Assembly: GCA_905192805.1 (NCBI GenBank)
Contig: CAJJMF010000124.1
Location: 1-7,827 of the forward strand
From: an uncultured Sutterella sp.
GTDB taxonomy: Bacteria; Pseudomonadota; Gammaproteobacteria; Burkholderiales; Burkholderiaceae_F
DNA: 7,827 bases
Direction of reading: 5' to 3'
The translations under genes and the position numbers were made by a program. Below are positions 5,629-7,827 of this stretch, one piece after another (position 1 is the stretch's first letter; each line of letters begins with the position of its first letter). Below the pieces are notes generated by a model. That model worked only from the letters and a program-made list of their open reading frames with translations, ran no database searches and was not told where the DNA came from.

Positions 5629-5657
5629 TCGATTTTCTCAGTCCAATCCTCTAAGAT
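5629..5657 (+). promoter_or_regulatory. Weak candidate dnaB promoter
   Basis: TAAGAT (5652-5657) as -10 and TCGATT (5629-5634) as -35 are separated by 17 bp but match only four and three consensus bases. They lie between the upstream terminator and the dnaB start, where a promoter is expected. Another start site cannot be excluded. Confidence 0.3.
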
Positions 5658-5694
5658 AAACAGTTATCGCGTTCACAACAATAACGGAGTCAAG

Positions 5695-7098
5695 ATGAGT
5701 GAAGTAGTATCGGACGAAGGGTCATCCGTACGTCGTCCTCCGCAGAGTATTCAGTCCGAACAGTCCATTCTGGGTGGTTTGATGATCGACAATACCGCAC
5801 TCGACAGTATTGTGGACATCGTGCGTCCAGAGGACTTTATTCGTCGTGACCATCGTTTGATTTTTGAACATATCGCTGCGATGATTCAGCGAGGGCGACC
5901 GGCCGACATCTTGACCGTCAACGAAAGCCTCCATGACGCAGGGGTCGATGCCGAGGTGGGGGGCTTTGTGTACCTCAACGAATTGGTGAGTAACACGCCC
6001 TCGGCAGCGAATATCCGTCGCTATGCTGAAATTGTTCATGATAAGGCAGTGTTGCGTCAGCTGATCTCCGTGGGTGATCGACTCGTTGAGAAAGCGCTGA
6101 ATCCTGAAGGCCGTGAGACAAGCGAAATTATGTCCGAGGCCGAGCGCGAAGTACTCGCTATTAACGAACGCAATTCGCGTGGTCAACGTGGGTTCCAGTC
6201 GATGGCGACCTTGGTCCGAGACGTCTCTGACCGCATTATTGAGCTCTTCCAAACGCAAAAAGGTTCTGAAGTGACAGGGGTCCCTTCGGGCTACCCGAAC
6301 CTAGACCGTGAATTGGCGGGTTTGCAGCGTGGGGATTTGATCATTGTTGCGGGTCGTCCTTCGATGGGTAAAACCTCCTTGGCCCTTAATATTGCCGAAA
6401 ATGTGGGGATTCGTCAGGAGTTGCCCGTTGCGGTGTTTTCTATGGAAATGGGGAGCGAACAGCTCACCCAACGTATGATTAGTTCGGTGTCGGGTATCGA
6501 TGCGCAGCATTTGCGTAAGGCTCAGCTTTCCGATGAAGAATGGGGGGCGTTTACCAAAGCCATCCATCGATTGGAAAATAAGCCGATTTACATCGATGAC
6601 ACGCCAGGGTTAACGATTTCCGACTTGTCGAGTCGTGCTCGCCGTCTGTTTAATCAGACCGGTGGTTTAGGGTTGATCGTGGTGGACTACATTCAGCTTA
6701 TGACGGGGGCACGCACGGGGAATGCTGAAAACCGCTCTACGGAACTTTCGGAAATCTCGCGTGGCTTAAAGTCCTTAGCCAAAGAGTTGAACTGCCCAGT
6801 GATTGTCCTCTCGCAGCTTAACCGTGGGGTCGATAGCCGCGAAGATAAGCGTCCTCGTATGTCGGACTTACGTGAATCCGGTGCTATTGAACAGGATGCG
6901 GACGTGATCATGTTCATTTATCGCGATATCGTTTATAACCCGCAAACACCAGAACGCGATTTGGCAGAAATTATTATTGCTAAGCAACGTAATGGCCCGA
7001 TTGGGACCCTCCGTATGGTCTTCCGTGGTGGCAATACGCGCTTTGAAGCCTGGTCAGGCGACACGGGGTACTGGTCTGGTATGGGTGTAGGCGAATAA
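5695..7098 (+). CDS. dnaB: Replicative DNA helicase DnaB
   Basis: DnaB is the hexameric 5'-3' helicase that unwinds the replication fork on the lagging strand and recruits primase DnaG. The length is 467 residues, complete. The N-terminal domain (about 17-115, with QSIQSEQSILGGLMIDN at 17-33) forms the collar that contacts DnaG. A linker (about 150-190) leads to the RecA-like ATPase domain. Its motifs are Walker A GRPSMGKT (220-227), the catalytic glutamate in FSMEMG (E251), Walker B LGLIVVDYIQLM (325-336, D331), the sensor segment PVIVLSQLNRGV (368-379, Q374), and MSDLRESGAIEQDADVIMF (389-407). IAKQRNGPIGT (428-438) carries the arginine-finger region. The start ATG follows CGGAG (5685-5689). 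No U-tract terminator is seen downstream. Confidence 0.98.
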   Translation: MSEVVSDEGSSVRRPPQSIQSEQSILGGLMIDNTALDSIVDIVRPEDFIRRDHRLIFEHIAAMIQRGRPADILTVNESLHDAGVDAEVGGFVYLNELVSNTPSAANIRRYAEIVHDKAVLRQLISVGDRLVEKALNPEGRETSEIMSEAEREVLAINERNSRGQRGFQSMATLVRDVSDRIIELFQTQKGSEVTGVPSGYPNLDRELAGLQRGDLIIVAGRPSMGKTSLALNIAENVGIRQELPVAVFSMEMGSEQLTQRMISSVSGIDAQHLRKAQLSDEEWGAFTKAIHRLENKPIYIDDTPGLTISDLSSRARRLFNQTGGLGLIVVDYIQLMTGARTGNAENRSTELSEISRGLKSLAKELNCPVIVLSQLNRGVDSREDKRPRMSDLRESGAIEQDADVIMFIYRDIVYNPQTPERDLAEIIIAKQRNGPIGTLRMVFRGGNTRFEAWSGDTGYWSGMGVGE

Positions 7099-7174
7099 AC
7101 GATAGGGTAGGTATTTGACGTTTGTTGAGATTGCGCTTGAATTGATAACCTATGGCTATGCGATGAATTTTACG

Positions 7175-7183
7175 TGTTATTAT
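7175..7183 (+). promoter_or_regulatory. Extended -10 promoter for the solo DnaB-domain gene
   Basis: TGTTATTAT at 7175-7183 is an extended -10 element: TG, one base, then TATTAT, which matches five of six consensus bases. No good -35 box lies 17 bp upstream, which extended -10 promoters tolerate. Transcription would begin near 7190, just before the palindrome at 7195-7215. An alternative -35-like TTGACG at 7115-7120 lacks a good -10 at proper spacing. Confidence 0.45.
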
Positions 7184-7194
7184 AAGTGTTTACG

Positions 7195-7215
7195 AAAAGA
7201 TAAATTTTATCTTTT
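7195..7215. repeat. Perfect 21-base AT-rich palindrome (possible operator)
   Basis: AAAAGATAAA (7195-7204) and TTTATCTTTT (7206-7215) are exact reverse complements around a single central T. The element sits a few bases after the expected transcription start and 34 bases before the ATG of the downstream gene. That position suits a repressor operator, or a 5' UTR hairpin. No run of Ts follows the right arm beyond 7216 (TGAAC), so it is a poor terminator for dnaB. Confidence 0.6.
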
Positions 7216-7248
7216 TGAACTTTAACACTATTACAGGTAGACATCACA

Positions 7249-7827
7249 ATGCCTCCAAAACGCAAAACTAAACTCAGTAGTCTCAACATCTCAGACATCC
7301 TTCACGCGAGCCCCATCCCGTATAGCGAGGGGCATAACATACCAAACGGTGCACCTACGAAGATATCAAGCGGTTTCCCCGTCCTTGACGAGGTACTGTT
7401 AGGGTTGCATGCGGGCGAATTGATTGTTATCGGTGGCCGCCCAGGTATGGGTAAAACTGCCTTAGCTCTTAATATTGCAACCAAAGTGGGTATTTGTCAG
7501 GATCTGCCTGTTTTGTGGTTTAGCTTAGAGATGGAGGCAGACACTTGTGCAATGCGTGTTCTGAGTTTACTCTCTGGTGTCAGCTATCGAACTTTGAGGA
7601 GAGGAACAGCTAAAGCGACAGAGGCCAAAGACTTCGCTACGGCTTTGAAGACATTGCAGTCTAAGCCATTTTCGATTGAGAGTGGTGTTAAAACAGTAAG
7701 TCGTATTTCCGATCATGCTTTGCATGTTGAAAAACAACATGGGCAATTAGGATTAATTGTGGTTGACTATCTTCAGTTGATTGAATCTGAAAGACAAAGT
7801 ACCGAGACTAGGGCTACAGAAATCGGG
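7249..7827 (+). CDS. DnaB-like ATPase lacking the N-terminal domain (partial)
   Basis: The frame is open from ATG 7249 to the window edge (193 codons, 3' end missing). After about 40 polar residues (MPPKRKTKLSSLNISD...) it enters a DnaB-type RecA domain. It has Walker A GRPGMGKT (63-70, K69), FSLEM with catalytic E94, and Walker B LGLIVVDYLQL (167-177, D173), then TETRATEIG, which aligns with the DnaB region after Walker B. By my count residues 56-95 match DnaB 213-252 at 27 of 40 positions; similarity falls between motifs. The DnaG-contacting N-terminal domain is absent, not merely cut off: an in-frame TGA at 7216-7218 blocks extension and no other start precedes. The Shine-Dalgarno is weak (AGG at 7235-7237). 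It lies in the same direction as dnaB, 150 bases after it. It could be a diverged tandem duplicate or an element-derived helicase. ATP hydrolysis is likely; helicase function is unproven. Confidence 0.9.
   Translation, partial: MPPKRKTKLSSLNISDILHASPIPYSEGHNIPNGAPTKISSGFPVLDEVLLGLHAGELIVIGGRPGMGKTALALNIATKVGICQDLPVLWFSLEMEADTCAMRVLSLLSGVSYRTLRRGTAKATEAKDFATALKTLQSKPFSIESGVKTVSRISDHALHVEKQHGQLGLIVVDYLQLIESERQSTETRATEIG

Noticed and set aside
5722..6258. 178-codon minus-strand open frame
   Set aside because: It is antisense to the conserved N-terminal part of dnaB and is a shadow frame.
7108..7152. TAGGT/ACCTA inverted pair after dnaB as a terminator
   Set aside because: The arms are only five bases, the loop is 35 bases and no T-tract follows.
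1..7827. CRISPR array, insertion sequence, integrase or toxin-antitoxin pair
   Set aside because: No regularly spaced direct repeats, transposase or integrase motifs, or small paired genes are visible. The tRNA-Leu 3' end shows no duplicated attachment site within the window.

Overview
The window is a bacterial chromosomal housekeeping segment. It is most likely from a betaproteobacterium of the order Burkholderiales, and my best guess is a Sutterellaceae-like gut lineage. That placement is inference from three things: the gene order rnr-rlmB ... rpsF-priB-rpsR-rplI-dnaB, the presence of PriB between S6 and S18, and ribosomal proteins S6, S18 and L9 of betaproteobacterial type. No database search was possible.

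Layout. Positions 1-87 hold only a nested inverted repeat. Positions 88-253 hold a complete minus-strand tRNA-Leu(CAG) transcription unit with a near-consensus promoter and a hairpin/U-tract terminator. The divergent spacer 212-451 carries a candidate promoter for rnr. Then follow rnr (RNase R, 452-2932) and rlmB (23S rRNA Gm2251 methyltransferase, 3133-3885). They are separated by a 200-base spacer rich in inverted repeats, with a possible 11-residue leader peptide. A 169-base spacer with a hairpin/U6 element precedes the ribosomal-protein operon rpsF-priB-rpsR-rplI (4055-5541), which ends at a strong intrinsic terminator. dnaB (replicative helicase, 5695-7098) follows with its own spacer. 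After dnaB comes an AT-rich 150-base spacer with an extended -10 promoter and a perfect 21-base palindrome. It leads into a second, incomplete gene (7249 to the window end) that encodes a DnaB-type RecA/ATPase domain with no DnaB N-terminal domain.

How the genes work together. RNase R and RlmB both act on ribosomal or structured RNA. S6 and S18 form a heterodimer on the 30S platform, and L9 sits at the base of the L1 stalk of the 50S subunit. PriB (replication restart) and DnaB (fork helicase) link the region to DNA replication. This is a conserved co-location of translation and replication genes.

The least ordinary part is the right edge. The solo DnaB C-terminal-domain paralog keeps all the visible ATPase residues, is lower in G+C towards its 3' part than dnaB, and has its own promoter and palindrome. 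The structured leaders of rlmB and rpsF are the next best places to look. Everything else reads as ordinary core genome.
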